A stretch of DNA of 64,000 nt from Membranipora membranacea (taxonomy: Eukaryota > Bryozoa > Gymnolaemata > Cheilostomatida > Membraniporidae), in assembly GCA_914767715.1 (NCBI GenBank), contig OU612072.1, positions 21,328,001-21,392,000 on the forward strand, given 5' to 3'. This document shows, piece after piece, positions 12,001 through 23,130 of this stretch. A program made the position numbers and the translations under genes. The notes beneath the pieces were generated by a model that worked only from the letters and a program-made list of their open reading frames with translations, did not search any database and was not told the origin of the DNA. Each line of letters begins with the position of its first letter. Position 1 is the stretch's first letter.

Positions 12001-13505
12001 AACCCAACAATATCCATCAAGTCAGCATGAATAGGGTTTCCAGAATACAGATGGAACAAAGAATTTTTATTGACAGATATGTATCTTCTTCTGTCATTGT
12101 GTATCAGTTACTGTAGTGGCAGAGACCGATGACAAAAGTGTATATAACGCTTGGTCAAATCAGGCTTGGGGAGTCAACAAACTTGAGGCCAACAGTAATT
12201 GATGTCATCCACTAAGTTGATCAAATGCTAGAGATTATGTTAAGTCTTCACAAAACAGGCAAATTTTGATGGCTGATTGACTCCTTGTGTTTCGTTTACA
12301 AGCAATTTAAAGTCAGAACAGTTTTCCAGCCATACAGATGTTTTACTGATCATAATGGGTCATTCACTCACCATAGGGGTTGAAGTGCTCAGTCGTTTTG
12401 ATTGAGGACCACTCGGTGTCAAAGCCGGTGAGCTAGTTATTTTTTGTAAGACAGTTGAAGTCTGTTAAAGGAAGATTTAAATGGTTAGAGCTTCGCATCA
12501 ACAAAGAGTGTTACAGCTTAAAATTGCCTGCTTGTTCAGTCATGGCCACATTTCCAATCATTCACATCATTGATCTACTGGTGATTGTGAGTTGACAAAC
12601 TTGTCGGATAGGCTCATAGCCATATGGAGTGACAAGCATGTATACTTTGCCACTTTTGTCAGTACCAAAAATGGGCACTTGAGATATGTAGTTATATTCA
12701 GCCAGCCGCAGAAGTCAGAGGGTACAGATAGATGTGAAAACAAATGCACCCAGTAACCTCCATGGTATTTTTTAGTCACGAGCATACACAACGAGCAGAG
12801 AGACGCAGAAGTAATCCATCAAAGATGTAGCGAAGATAACCGCAGCATGCTAATCCGGTCAGAAAATAGGAATTCCAGTGACGCAGTAATTTGGTTTTCC
12901 AACACGTCATAGTACCAAGTACCAAGTAATCTCCAGGGTGACACGGAAGTAATTAATCTTGGTGTAACAACAACAAAGTCAGCCCAAAAATAGAACAATA
13001 GATTCCAGAAGGTAGACTGAGGAACAGCAGTCATATACCACGTGACGTGACCACAGAACGGTTTCATATAACAAAGCCACAAGAGACACTAATCCACTAA
13101 TCCGCTGACAGCTAATCAAACGACAACAGAGTCAGCACAAAAATCGGCACCTATATAAAGGCCGAAATTTTGAACAGTAAATTAGTACAGTTTAATTTTT
13201 TGAGCAGCACAGTCAACTTTTTACATAGCTAGTAAAAGACATTATATTTTGATTTAATAATTGCTAGCTTTAAATCTGAGATCTTTGTTGGAACGCTAAA
13301 ACTAAAGTGGAGTTGAAGGACCAATATATACTGTGAGTATCATTTGAATTACATTATCATTTTTTTATAAGTATCAAGACAATAAACAATAACTTTAGTG
13401 AATATACTGTTGTAATTGATTTCTATGCATATGGTAATTGGCAAAGTAATTAGGGACAGTATGTCAGGTACTCACAGAAAGATTTTTGGGTCTGTCCTTA
13501 TGCAT
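6050..13505 (-). CDS. SAMD3-like uncharacterised protein, 11 coding exons, ~497 aa
   Basis: Exons, 5' to 3' on the minus strand: 13505-13476, 12461-12372, 11992-11942, 11026-10907, 10501-10367, 9707-9529, 9022-8929, 8623-8461, 8206-8049, 7371-7278, 6429-6050. All have AG/GT borders, every phase matches, and the total is 1494 nt, or 497 residues plus TAA. Residues 1-142 are Ser/Thr/Pro-rich and acidic, likely disordered. The rest is globular, with VLARKLVEFFPCL, a basic KNRKHRKR patch, RRRWVTTEPNITVTDVLEKF and LLFMLFWVCNIEYP, an order I associate with the C-terminal half of SAMD3-like proteins. No SAM domain is visible. The start ATG has an in-frame TAA upstream. The fourth exon could instead use a GTGAGA donor (start 10881), but that breaks phase. 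Function unknown. Introns hold no other supported gene. Confidence 0.8.
13152..13331 (+). promoter_or_regulatory. Possible TATA promoter and untranslated first exon, plus strand
   Basis: CTATATAAAGGCC at 13151-13163 is a good TATA context. About 170 bp downstream a donor-like ATACT|GTGAGT occurs at 13331/13332. The segment lies within the first intron of the minus-strand SAMD3-like gene. It could be a promoter for a plus-strand transcript feeding the candidate exon at 14476, or the remnant of an LTR. Sequence suggestion only. Confidence 0.25.
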
Positions 13506-13531
13506 CTGCGGGCTATCGCTGTCTTGATATG

Positions 13532-13579
13532 GCCTCTGTGATTGGTCTTACTTTCAAAATAAGACCAATCACAGAGGTC
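13532..13579. repeat. Inverted repeat near the SAMD3-like 5' exon
   Basis: CTCTGTGATTGGTCTTA at 13534-13550 faces its reverse complement at 13560-13576 across a 9-base spacer, and pairing extends outward past one mismatch. It contains two opposed ATTGG/CCAAT boxes and sits just upstream of the first coding exon, so it could be a promoter element or lie in the 5' UTR. Confidence 0.7.
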
Positions 13580-13739
13580 ATACTAATCTCTGCTCTACTA
13601 TTCCTCCACAAAAAATTATTTAAGCCAAGCAATGTATTTTGTTGTGTTGTTGCTGATGGAGTTTCAGTGTAAATGACACCTGTATCCTCATACCATTCAT
13701 CACTGAGTATGCATGGTAAGGCTATAACTGTCAAGAAGA

Positions 13740-14430
13740 TGAGGCGTCCGCTCTTAATATACTTTATTCAATCTTGAGATAAATTGGATCGAAAAATGGA
13801 AGTTGCAAGGTTTTAGGAGAGTTTTCTCCACAATTTCTTAACAGCGGGACAGCTCGACCGCAAGAGTTGACCTGCTTTGTCTTGCCCCCCCCCCACAACA
13901 AGCTTGTCAAGACAGGCTAACTTTGGGTTTAACATCTATTTGGATGCAAAACTCAGGTAAATAAAGCTTCAGTGCGAAGGCGAGATCACTTTTATCCATG
14001 GGTCTCCTTCCCTTGTCTGTTCACATTGTAGGCAAAGGGATCGTCATAAACATTTATATACTGTTACAGTTTGTGAGTATAGGAGGAGCAACTCAAAATG
14101 TAGGTTAGCTGTGTTGCATCCAGATGCCAGATCATGTGACATGTCATAGCAATCGAGGACGATTGCAACCAAGGGAGTGCAGATGTCACATCTACAGCAG
14201 CAAACAGGAGAATTTTCTATACCAACATCAGACACAATAACAACATCCAATATCTTAGCCAGCATCATCATCAGTACACTCAAACTCGGCTCGAGGACAC
14301 GCTAGTAACAGACAGGACATTTAACCTCGATCAAAGTGAACATCGATCAAAGGCAACTGAATTAAATCAAAGTGCTAATTTTAATATCTGTACCCACTCT
14401 CGGGACCGATCAACCCACTCTTGGGGCAGA
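13740..14430. other. Intergenic, nothing recognised
   Basis: Contains a 10-base C run near 13886 and a 79-codon minus frame (14044-14283) without recognisable content. No repeat or RNA gene is supported. Confidence 0.35.
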
Positions 14431-14475
14431 TGTGTTTTGTTGTTTTTCTTGTATTTGTTTACCGATGAGCGTCAG

Positions 14476-14607
14476 CAGTTTTTTGATGTGTCTGGAACCA
14501 TGCTATATAAGAGCATGGTTCACCAATGGAAAAGCATGATTGATCTGTTTGGCGACCATCTGGTCGACATGCAGCTACTCTTTGTTTGCAACTTCATTTG
14601 GAGACAG
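14476..14607 (+). CDS. Candidate internal exon, 44 codons, unknown protein
   Basis: A pyrimidine-rich tract ends in GCGTCAG at 14475 and a donor GAGACAG|GTCAGT lies at 14607/14608. Only the phase-0 frame is open between them (contains MLYKSMVHQW, MIDLFGDHLVDMQLLFVCNFIW). No family is recognised. I could not join it in phase to the open frame at 14943-15161, so it may be chance. Confidence 0.25.
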
Positions 14608-14942
14608 GTCAGTTTTTAGTCATGGAAGTTTTAAAGTTTTTATCATAATATTTTTATTTACATTAGTGATATTTATAGGGAAATAGAACTTGCCTTATTA
14701 TTTTATAATGGCACAGTATAACACTTAGTTGGATTATTTGTATCATCAATTAATTTAGTTAAATGAATTAAATTGAGCATGCATGGCATCATCAACTAGA
14801 AAGAATAACTTGTTGAAATCAGACATGTACTGTTAAGTTGAGTTGAATTGCGTTTGATTTTAAACTTGATAAGAATTAAAAGGCATGCTCTTGAGTCAAG
14901 TGTTTAATCTTGCATCAAATGTGATCACATCTAAATAAGTCA

Positions 14943-15161
14943 GTGTCACATAGTGAGAATCATCATGCCGAGCTCATGAGCACAGATCTCAGTAGCGGAG
15001 AGTTAATGTGGTTCCCCTATAACCCGGAATCCTACAGCTGGATCAAACTTGATTGTACTCAACTCCTACATCCTTTTGAGATCATATACCTTAATAAATC
15101 TGACAACGCAGAAGATAACTGGACTCAGTTACGAATCTTAATTCTTGAGAATCATGAATAA
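14943..15161 (+). CDS. Short open frame, 72 codons, unknown
   Basis: Frame ending in TAA at 15161 with mixed, protein-like composition (SSGELMWFPYNPESYSWIKL; EIIYLNKSDNAEDNW). It could be a terminal exon of a plus-strand gene with 14476-14607, but the phases do not agree with the acceptors I can see. Family not recognised. Confidence 0.2.
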   Translation: MSHSENHHAELMSTDLSSGELMWFPYNPESYSWIKLDCTQLLHPFEIIYLNKSDNAEDNWTQLRILILENHE

Positions 15162-15887
15162 ATAATAAATTATGTAAGTTCAGCTTTTTTTCAGATTGCC
15201 AAGAAGCACATGGATTAATCATTTTTAGGGGCCATGAATCGCCATTGCCTTGATAGGGAAAAATTTAGAACGATGCCTTGTAATGTTTAGGAAACATTTC
15301 TGTTATGAGTGGTTGGTATCGTAATATCCTCCTTATCATACCGGTCTATACTTTATTATTCTATTCTATCCTAATAATGATAGTACCGCTTGAGAAAAGG
15401 GTTGGTTTGTGTTACCACACTACCCAGATTTAAGTTCATGTATACTCACCCTAATTGTTCCTTAGTTTTGTGTAGCCAGGTCTTGCAACATAAGTAAGCT
15501 CCATTTGTTATCATACATATCTAGTAAGTTATTCTCTCAAATCCTCCGGTAGAATACTGTGAACATAAAAACAATAGTTGAACACCCCAATAGCAAAATC
15601 AATTATAAAAAAATTGGTCTTTAGTAGGTTAAGAACGTGTTGGGAAACCTTTGATAGCCACTTTCATAAATTACCTTTAACCGTTACATACTATTCAATA
15701 CGTAACTAGTACAATGTATTTATACTCTGTGTTATTGCATGTTTCTCTCATCAGTGATTGGAATGGATTTTTTCAGTTCAGACACTAACTATCTTTGCGA
15801 ACTAGTCCCATGCTGGATGTGACATGGCAAGACATGACCTTGAAAAAGCCTGCCAAGTGAAAAGTGAAACATGGGTAGGGGAAGGCA

Positions 15888-16704
15888 GGGCACGATGAGC
15901 CGTGGGGTACGTTGATCCACCCCACTTTTTTCAAATACCATTTTATGTTTTAAGTTTTCCCCTTCATCAGAGGTCAAGTGATTAACGGCACCCTTTTTGA
16001 GCACACAAAGAAAATGTTAGCTACTAAGGGAAGATAATTGTTTAGCTTTTCATCGTTTTTAGCGTAAAAAGTAAATAATGCGCATATCGACGAAAATGTC
16101 ATCTATTCCCAACAAGGCATGACTGAGAAGCATCAACTTTTATTATGTGATAACATCATATTTAGTCTCAATTTCACATTATCTAAACTTATCTCTGATG
16201 GAGAGATTTTGTTTAACTCGAGTTGAAAGTGAAATACAGGCTGTTGGGGCACGTTGAGCCATGCCCGTTGGGGCACGTTGAGCCATGCCCCGCATATGAA
16301 TGTTATATCATGAAAGTGTATATGAAGTTTATATTTTAAACTTTTTGACTACACTTACACATACAAAAACGAAAACATTGGAATTGATGTTTCTTTAATG
16401 AAATTAGCAATTACTCTGGGTTCAATGTTCTCTTCACTTATCATCAAGTTTGCCGTGTGCAAGTTTCCCTCTACCGCAAATGTTTCAGATATTTATTTTG
16501 TGTTGCAAATCATATTTTATAGTTCAATAGAGTGAAAAAAATGCGCTGTTGCAATGAATTTGGTGGCTTTCCTTTAATTCTTATGGTTGCAATGAATAAA
16601 AAGTTATTACCAGCAAAGAGATGACCATAACAGAGTGGCTCAACGTGCCCCATACAAAATGCGGACCCGGCTCAACGTGCCCCGTGCTTGGGGCACGTTG
16701 AGCC
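15888..16704. repeat. Seven copies of GGGGCACGTTGAGCC in both orientations
   Basis: Copies, some with one or two changes, occur at 15888, 15904, 16246 and 16270 (direct), 16637 and 16669 (reverse complement) and 16690 (direct). The last two form a 36-bp near-palindrome. The GC-rich motif stands out against AT-rich surroundings. Likely subterminal repeats of a decayed element; a protein-binding role is also conceivable. Confidence 0.7.
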
Positions 16705-17058
16705 GCTTCCCAAACTATTTTAAAACAGCAGTATTTCATTTTCTTGCTGCAATATGTTTCTGACCTTACTCATGTTGATCGAAGACATGAAGACCAATTT
16801 CAGTGCCAAGTTTTGTTAATCTAGCACAATTCAACTTCATGTTACAATCAAATATTTAAAAACTGCCTTCCCCTATGCTAATAAACGCCATCAATCCGAT
16901 TTGGGGATGGTGAGATAGAATAGACAAATTTCAAGTTTGATTGTATTAGCCCCAGCATTATCAGCTTTGTTAATCTCCAGATATTCCAGACGAGTCTCAC
17001 TATGTCTCAATAGTATCGTAAGGATTTTGTATCTATAATTTAGGCAGCAGAGAATACT

Positions 17059-17125
17059 TGCGCATTAATAAAGGTGCTATGGGCCGCCATAGTATGGCGG
17101 CCCATAGCACCTTTATTAATGCGCA
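17059..17125. repeat. Perfect 33-bp-arm palindrome with one-base loop
   Basis: Left arm 17059-17091 and right arm 17093-17125 are exact reverse complements around a single G at 17092, starting and ending TGCGCATTAATAAAGG. It directly abuts a tandem array. Confidence 0.9.
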
Positions 17126-17214
17126 TTAGTTAACATGCTAACTCGCTAACTCGCTAATGTGCATTAGTTAACATGCTAACTCACTAATGCGCATTAGTTA
17201 ACATGCTAACTCGC
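17119..17214. repeat. ~30-bp tandem repeat AATGCGCATTAGTTAACATG
   Basis: Three units start at 17119, 17157 and 17186. The first is longer by an internal 8-bp duplication (CTAACTCG). The first unit overlaps the right arm of the adjacent palindrome, so the two structures share sequence. Confidence 0.85.
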
Positions 17215-17769
17215 AGTGTGTTTCTAATTAGACCTGTTTTGGGTAATGACTGTATTATCAAAGATGGGCTTTGTGATAGGCACTTACACCACTACCATAC
17301 CTGCCAAGACCCTGGAACTATTTCAAACTACTTACATGGGAGATAATTGTGAGATGCCAATTCTTCTTGATCAATCATTGAGTCAATGTCTTAGGTCTGT
17401 TGTGTTATTATTATTTACATCACATGTTGGTCATGTGATCGCACTCTTATGTGGAGAACACAAATGGATTGCAGCTCTTTGGTTTTGGAGTTAGTTAGTG
17501 AATCACCACAAGGAGCCTGAAGCAGACAAATTAATTAAGAAACTTATACATAGATAGCTAAATGAGTTAGGCTGGCCAGCTATAAAGAACCACAAGAAAA
17601 ACACTTACCAGGTAACATTACTTTACATCAAGGTATCACTCACTCATTTTGGCCAAAGTGACATGCATGGATAGCAATGGATTTACATGCAACACAACAG
17701 CCCATGGGAATGGGTCTTGATTGATGGATGGCCCTAGCCTAGACTGCTCTGCAGCCTTTCTATCCAACC
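17215..17769. other. Unannotated stretch
   Basis: The 82-codon plus frame 17246-17494 has hydrophobic segments but no motif, no splice context and no homology I recognise. Nothing else seen. Confidence 0.3.
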
Positions 17770-17829
17770 CACAGGTCTACTCCAAAATGTTTACATTGCC
17801 AAAATCCCAGGTTTTGGAGTAGACCTGTG
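17770..17829. repeat. 18-bp inverted repeat, 24-bp spacer
   Basis: CACAGGTCTACTCCAAAA at 17770-17787 is exactly reverse-complemented at 17812-17829. Hairpin-forming; may be the terminal repeats of a very small element. Confidence 0.8.
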
Positions 17830-17953
17830 ATCCAACCTGTGTTATTTGAGGTGTGAAAATAGGGTGACTCAAAATTAGTGACTGGAGTTTTGGCAGGTCT
17901 GGTACTTCATTACAGTCAATGTTGTATGACAAATTTCCATCAATCATTTTGTT

Positions 17954-18119
17954 ATGCGCAGTTCTAAGAATGCGCAGTTTACGGAATGCGCAGTTTTAAG
18001 AATGCGCAGTTCTAAGAATGCGCAGTTCTAAGAATGCGCAGTTCTAGAAATAAATGCGCAGTTATAACAATGCGCAGTTCTAGCAATGCGCATTTCTAAC
18101 AATGCGCATTTATAAAAAT
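17954..18119. repeat. 16-bp minisatellite, ten copies of AATGCGCAGTTCTAAG
   Basis: Ten contiguous units, the core TGCGCA present in all. The third to fifth units are nearly exact and outer units drift. One unit is expanded to about 20 bp. Confidence 0.9.
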
Positions 18120-21100
18120 GTACAATGTGTTATGTTAACAAGTCCTAAAACGCAAAAATCTTTTGTGTACTTTTCATTCAGTGATTATTTTAATACGTAT
18201 TTTGGTTTCTCACCTTATTCATGTTACTGTCATCTCAAGTGGATCACCTTATTCTTAAATTTATAGACAACTCTCCTTTAGTTGCCATACCTTTAGATTT
18301 TGTGTGACATATGATGTGATATTATTTCTTGGTAACAAAATTATGAAGGCTAATTTAGTCCAGCTCCAAACCTCATATTACGTTTGTCTTGGTTTGAAAT
18401 ATTGTTCCAATGTTCCGGGACCTAAATTGTTTCCGCTTACGGTTTTAATAATCTTTTATAGATATTCCATACTATGTCTCCCTTACATTAATCTTTGATA
18501 ATCTTTTTCCCACAGTACAACCGCTGCATATAGTGTAGTGACTAGCACTGCGTTTCATACCCAAGAATTGTCTGACAATTCTGTACAATTCTAGAATTGT
18601 CGGAAACTCACCTATATATCATTACCCAACCAGCAACCATTATTGTGTAATTAACCCTGCCTGTTAAATAAATTACATTAACTATTGCTATTGTATAGTT
18701 ATAGTATAAGCCTTCACAGTTCTAGTCAAAATTATATAATTGGATTGACATTGTATTCAATGAGTTTTTATTTAAATGACCAGACAGGCTATGCTGTAAT
18801 GAATAGATATGCTGTGCAAGGTAGCATCAAAGTCTATATTGTGGGAGGCCCAGATTTAAATCCCCGTCGGGGCAAATCTTTTCTTTTCGTTTCATTATGA
18901 TAAAAATCGAAAGCATTCCATTCGAATTCTCCGCTCACAATTTTTGTAAGCACAAAAAGCTCATAGTAATGAGTATGATGACCCGACAAAATACTTATGT
19001 TCAACTCTTCTGTGTTGTACCATACCCTACGTTAAATTTTGTGCAATCTGTTAATATTGGGAGCAACTGCATAAATAGAATACATCAGCTAAACTATGCT
19101 AGCAGAATTATCAGAAAACTTTCCTACTAATAAAAATGTACAAAATCGCTCACCAGATGAGCAAGGAATTACTTTGTATCAACTGTCCTACATGCCTAAG
19201 TGGAGAGAAGTGATATGTGAATGAGCCCATATTTTCCACAGAACCACTGACTGCTGAAAATATGCTGACTGATGCTAAAAAAAACTCAAACTTCGTATCA
19301 CAGCAAGTATTGGCATAGTCTAAACTACGCTCATTGTGATTATTGAGAGTGAATGACTTTCAGCTATTTCTATTTGTTAGCCAAAGATGCTCTGAGCATG
19401 GAGTTAGCTCTGAATGTTATGGTATGTGGGCTGAGGGAGGCAAAGGTAAATCAACTATCAAAAGCCTGGTATATATTCATTACCTGTCTACAAAGGAGCT
19501 CTTGATGTTATACTATATCATTCTCGGCCATATCAGTTATATGGTGTACAGGAAACAATTTTGGCATAGTTCTCTCTCACTCTTAGATGGTAGTCCCCTA
19601 GTAGGTGTTGGCACTAGTACAGATAGTATTAAAATGTTAGACTAGTGGCAACACCATTTAATGTAAAAAATTTTAATCTGACAGCTTGAGTGCCACAAGC
19701 AGGGAGGTTGGCCAATAACAGGCATAATTACATAACTACCTTGATATCCTTGTTGTCAAAGTTTTTAATTGTCCAATTAAGTGTAATTAACACTGTTTGT
19801 TAATCCTTCACACACATTCCATTGCACTTGTAACAAGTCATCATGACACACTTGTGGAATCAGAGACACAGGAGTCATTGTAAGCTGACCTAACTTCCTG
19901 TCTTTTGTTGCTGATAATGAGTGCCGTGAGTTTTTAATTTTGTGAATATTCATTTTTACAATGGTGGTTGTTTGGGTGTAAGTGCAATCATGATCATTCT
20001 TTGACGGACGAGTGAGGGGGCGGGAAGTAGTAACATTTTATGCAAAATACTTGATAATTGTCCTAATTCCATTTGTATATTTTTATCAAATTATTTCACC
20101 AAATTCTGCTTCAAAGCTCATCATTGTACAGAGTTATTATGCCAAGAATGAGATTGCCTCGCAAAAAAACCTTAAATTCTCTGGCGCCCTGATTCACCAG
20201 TATTTACAAAAAAGTTTCATTGATTTTCCGCGCTTCTTGGTCAACTTCAAGAGTTCAGCCAGCATTATATGATAATCTGTGTGTTTATCCACAGGGTTGT
20301 CCATTTTTAAATCTACTGGTACCTTATAAGTTCTTTGAAGGTCGCCTATGAATGCCAGTGTAAACAAAATTAACATTCTTACTGGCTTATCTTGATTATG
20401 ACTTCATGGGTAAATAACTTGGATACCAACAATACATCCAATTATGCTTGGCTAAGATGTTGATGTCAAGTGAAAGGTAAACAATTGGCAAATAGACACT
20501 GTGAGAATCTTGTTCAAATTCAATAATAAGCTAATCTCATTGAAAATGATCAGACAGATCAAACTGTACACTGTAGCCATTAATTGCATGCATCAAAGAG
20601 TTTGGTATATTAAAGGTTCTATCAGCCTGAAATTCCAATCAGTTCAACAAAAACAGATTAGGGGCTTGCAGGGCCATTACAGCTGTTAAATTTTAAAGCG
20701 ATAAATTATTGCCTGGACAGCCTCTTGGCAGATAATCTTTCAAAGCTCTCAGATTATCATTATCGGCTGTATTGATAAATTTAGAATTTACAGTGACCAC
20801 CAGACATTCTGTACAAACGAGTTCTATTGTGTCATTGAATGATAGGCCTGTTTGATTTACTCTTGCTTCTCTCTACCCATATACCATAAAATTCAATTAA
20901 TGGCTGCAATGTACAGTTTAATCTGCCTGATCATTTTCAATGAGATAGCTTACTGAATTTGAACAAGATTCTCACAGTGTCATTTGCCAATTGTTTACCT
21001 TTCAATTGACATCAACATCTTAGCCAAGCATAATTGGATGTATTGTTGGTATCCAAGTTATTTACCCATGAAGTCATGATCAAGATAAGCCAGTCAGAAT

Positions 21101-21634
21101 GTTAATTTTGTTTACACTGGCATTCATAGGCAACCTTCACAGAACTTATAAGGTACCATTAGATTTAAAAATGGACAACCCTGTGGGTAAAGACACAGAT
21201 TATCATATAATGCTGGCTCAACTCTTGAAGTTGACCAAGAGGCGCGGAAAATCAATGAAACCTTTTTGCAAATACTTGAGAATAAGGGCGCCTGAGAATT
21301 TAAGGTTTTTTTGCGAGGCAATCTCATTCTTGACATAATAACTCTGTACAATGATGAGCTTTGAAGCAGAGTTTGGTGAAATAATTTGATAAAAATATAG
21401 AAATGGAATTTGGACAATTATCTAGTTCTTTGCATAAAATGTTACAACATGCCGTCCCTCACTCTTCTGACAAAATGATCATGATTGCAATTACACCCAA
21501 ACAACCGTCATTATAAAAATGAATATTCGCGAAACTTAAAACTCACCGCATTCATTATCAGCAGCAAAAGACAGGAAGTTAGGTCAGCTTACAATGACTC
21601 CTGTCTCTCTGATTCCACAAGTGTGTCATGATGA

Positions 21635-22030
21635 CATGTTATGATGATGTGTTTATTTGTCTCATCAATTAGAGAAATAAAATGCTTCATGTGAGTGCTC
21701 TCTTGTTAAAAGTATGGACGGTAAAAATAAATGGATAAAATTCATATAAAAAGTTTACTTTTTTGAAAAAACGCTATTTAGATAGTGAACACAGTTAGCT
21801 CTAAAACAAAGTTCGCGAAGGTTTACTCTGTACCGGATGGTAGAATATCGGCCTGATGGGCATTGAGTAAATGTCAACATGGGAGTTTGTTCGGTTGCCA
21901 CCATGCGAAGACTCTTTGTAGCGAGTTTGTTGTGGTAGAGATCGGCTACTGCGGTGAAGGTGATATCTCCTGCGAGGCGACCGGCTGAGCGCACCACTCG
22001 CTGTAGATGTTTTTTAGAGTCTGCACTAAG
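21635..22030 (-). mobile_element. 5'-truncated LINE, C-terminal end of reverse-transcriptase ORF
   Basis: This segment is present in the right palindrome arm and absent from the matching point of the left arm (around 19840). The minus strand encodes KKHLQRVVRSAGRL, then CPSGRYSTIRYRVNLREL and a stop at 21755-21757. The order LQR.VR.A.R...LPSGRR...R is typical of the extreme C-terminus of RTE/L2-like non-LTR polyproteins. Only about 85 codons and a short 3' region remain, as expected of a truncated insertion. Confidence 0.6.
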
Positions 22031-22989
22031 ATGAGAATGGAATGTGTATGAAGGATTAACAAACAGTGTTAATTATACTTTTGTACAATTAAAAATTTTG
22101 ACAACAAGGATATCAAGGTAATTATGTAATTATGCCTGTTATTGGCTAACCTCCCTGCTTGTGGCAATCAAGCTGACAGATTAAAATTTATTACTTTAGA
22201 CGGTGTTGCCACTAGTCTAACATTTTAATACTATCTGTACTGGTGCCAACACCTACTAGGGAACTACCATCCAAGAGTGAGAGAGAAATATGCCAAAATT
22301 GCTTCCTGTACACCATATAACTGAGATGGCTGGGAATGATATAGTATAACATCAAGAGCTCCTTTGTAGACAGGTAATGAATATATACCAGGCTTACGAT
22401 AGTTGATTTACCTTTGCCTCCCTCAGCCCACATACCATAACATTCAGAGCTAACTCCATGCTCAGAGCATCTTTGGCCAACAAATAGAAATAGCTGAAAG
22501 TCATTCACTCTCAATAATCACAAGGAGCGTAGTTTAGACTATGCCAATAATCAGTACTCATACTACACTCATACTACTTGCTGTGACACCAAGTTTGAGT
22601 TATTTTAGCACAGTCAGCATATTTTCAGTAGTCAGTGGTTCTGTGGATAATATGGGCTCATTCACATATCACTTCTCTCCACTTAGGCATGTAGGACAGT
22701 TGATACAAAGTATTTCCTCGCTCATCTTGGGAGCGATGTTGTACATTTTTATTAGAAGCAAAGTTTTCTGATAATTCTGCTAGCATAGTTTAGCTGATGT
22801 ATTCTATTTATGCAGTTGCTCCCAATATTAACAGATTGCACAAAATATAACGTAGGGTATGGTACAACACGGAAGAGTTGAACATAAGTATTTTGTCTGT
22901 TCATCATACTCATTACTAAGAGTTTTCTGTGCTTACAAAAATTGTGAGCCAACAATTTGAATGGAATGCTTTCATTTTCCATCATGATG

Positions 22990-23052
22990 AAACGAAAAGA
23001 TAAGATTTGCCCCGGCAGGGATTTGAACCTGGGCCTCCCGCAATATAGATTT
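22990..23052 (-). repeat. tRNA-derived fragment
   Basis: On the minus strand the segment reads ...GGAGGCCCAGGTTCAAATCCC and then GCCGGGGCA, resembling the variable loop, T arm (B box) and 3' acceptor strand of a tRNA. The 5' half does not complete a cloverleaf and the T stem has mismatches. A diverged counterpart lies in the left arm near 18845-18880. Best read as part of a SINE or tRNA relic, not a gene. Confidence 0.35.
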
Positions 23053-23058
23053 TGATGC

Positions 23059-23130
23059 TACCTTGCACCTTGCTACCTTGCGTCTTGCGCCTTGCACCTT
23101 GCTACCTTGCACTTGCTTGCACAGCAATAT
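23059..23130. repeat. CTACCTTGCAC short tandem expansion
   Basis: Repeated (T)ACCTTGC/GCCTTGC/ACTTGC units make about 70 bp in the right palindrome arm, where the left arm (about 18815) has a single GCAAGGTAGC. This is a local expansion after arm duplication. Confidence 0.75.

Noticed and set aside
17954-18119. CRISPR-like array
   Set aside because: Contiguous 16-bp units without spacers; a minisatellite in a eukaryotic genome.
22212-22514. 100-codon frame and its mirror at 19343-19645
   Set aside because: Identical because they lie in the two arms of the palindrome; no motif or family, and neighbouring arm sequence is non-coding.
22990-23052. tRNA gene
   Set aside because: Only the T arm and 3' acceptor-like strand are present; the T stem is mismatched and no 5' half pairs with it.
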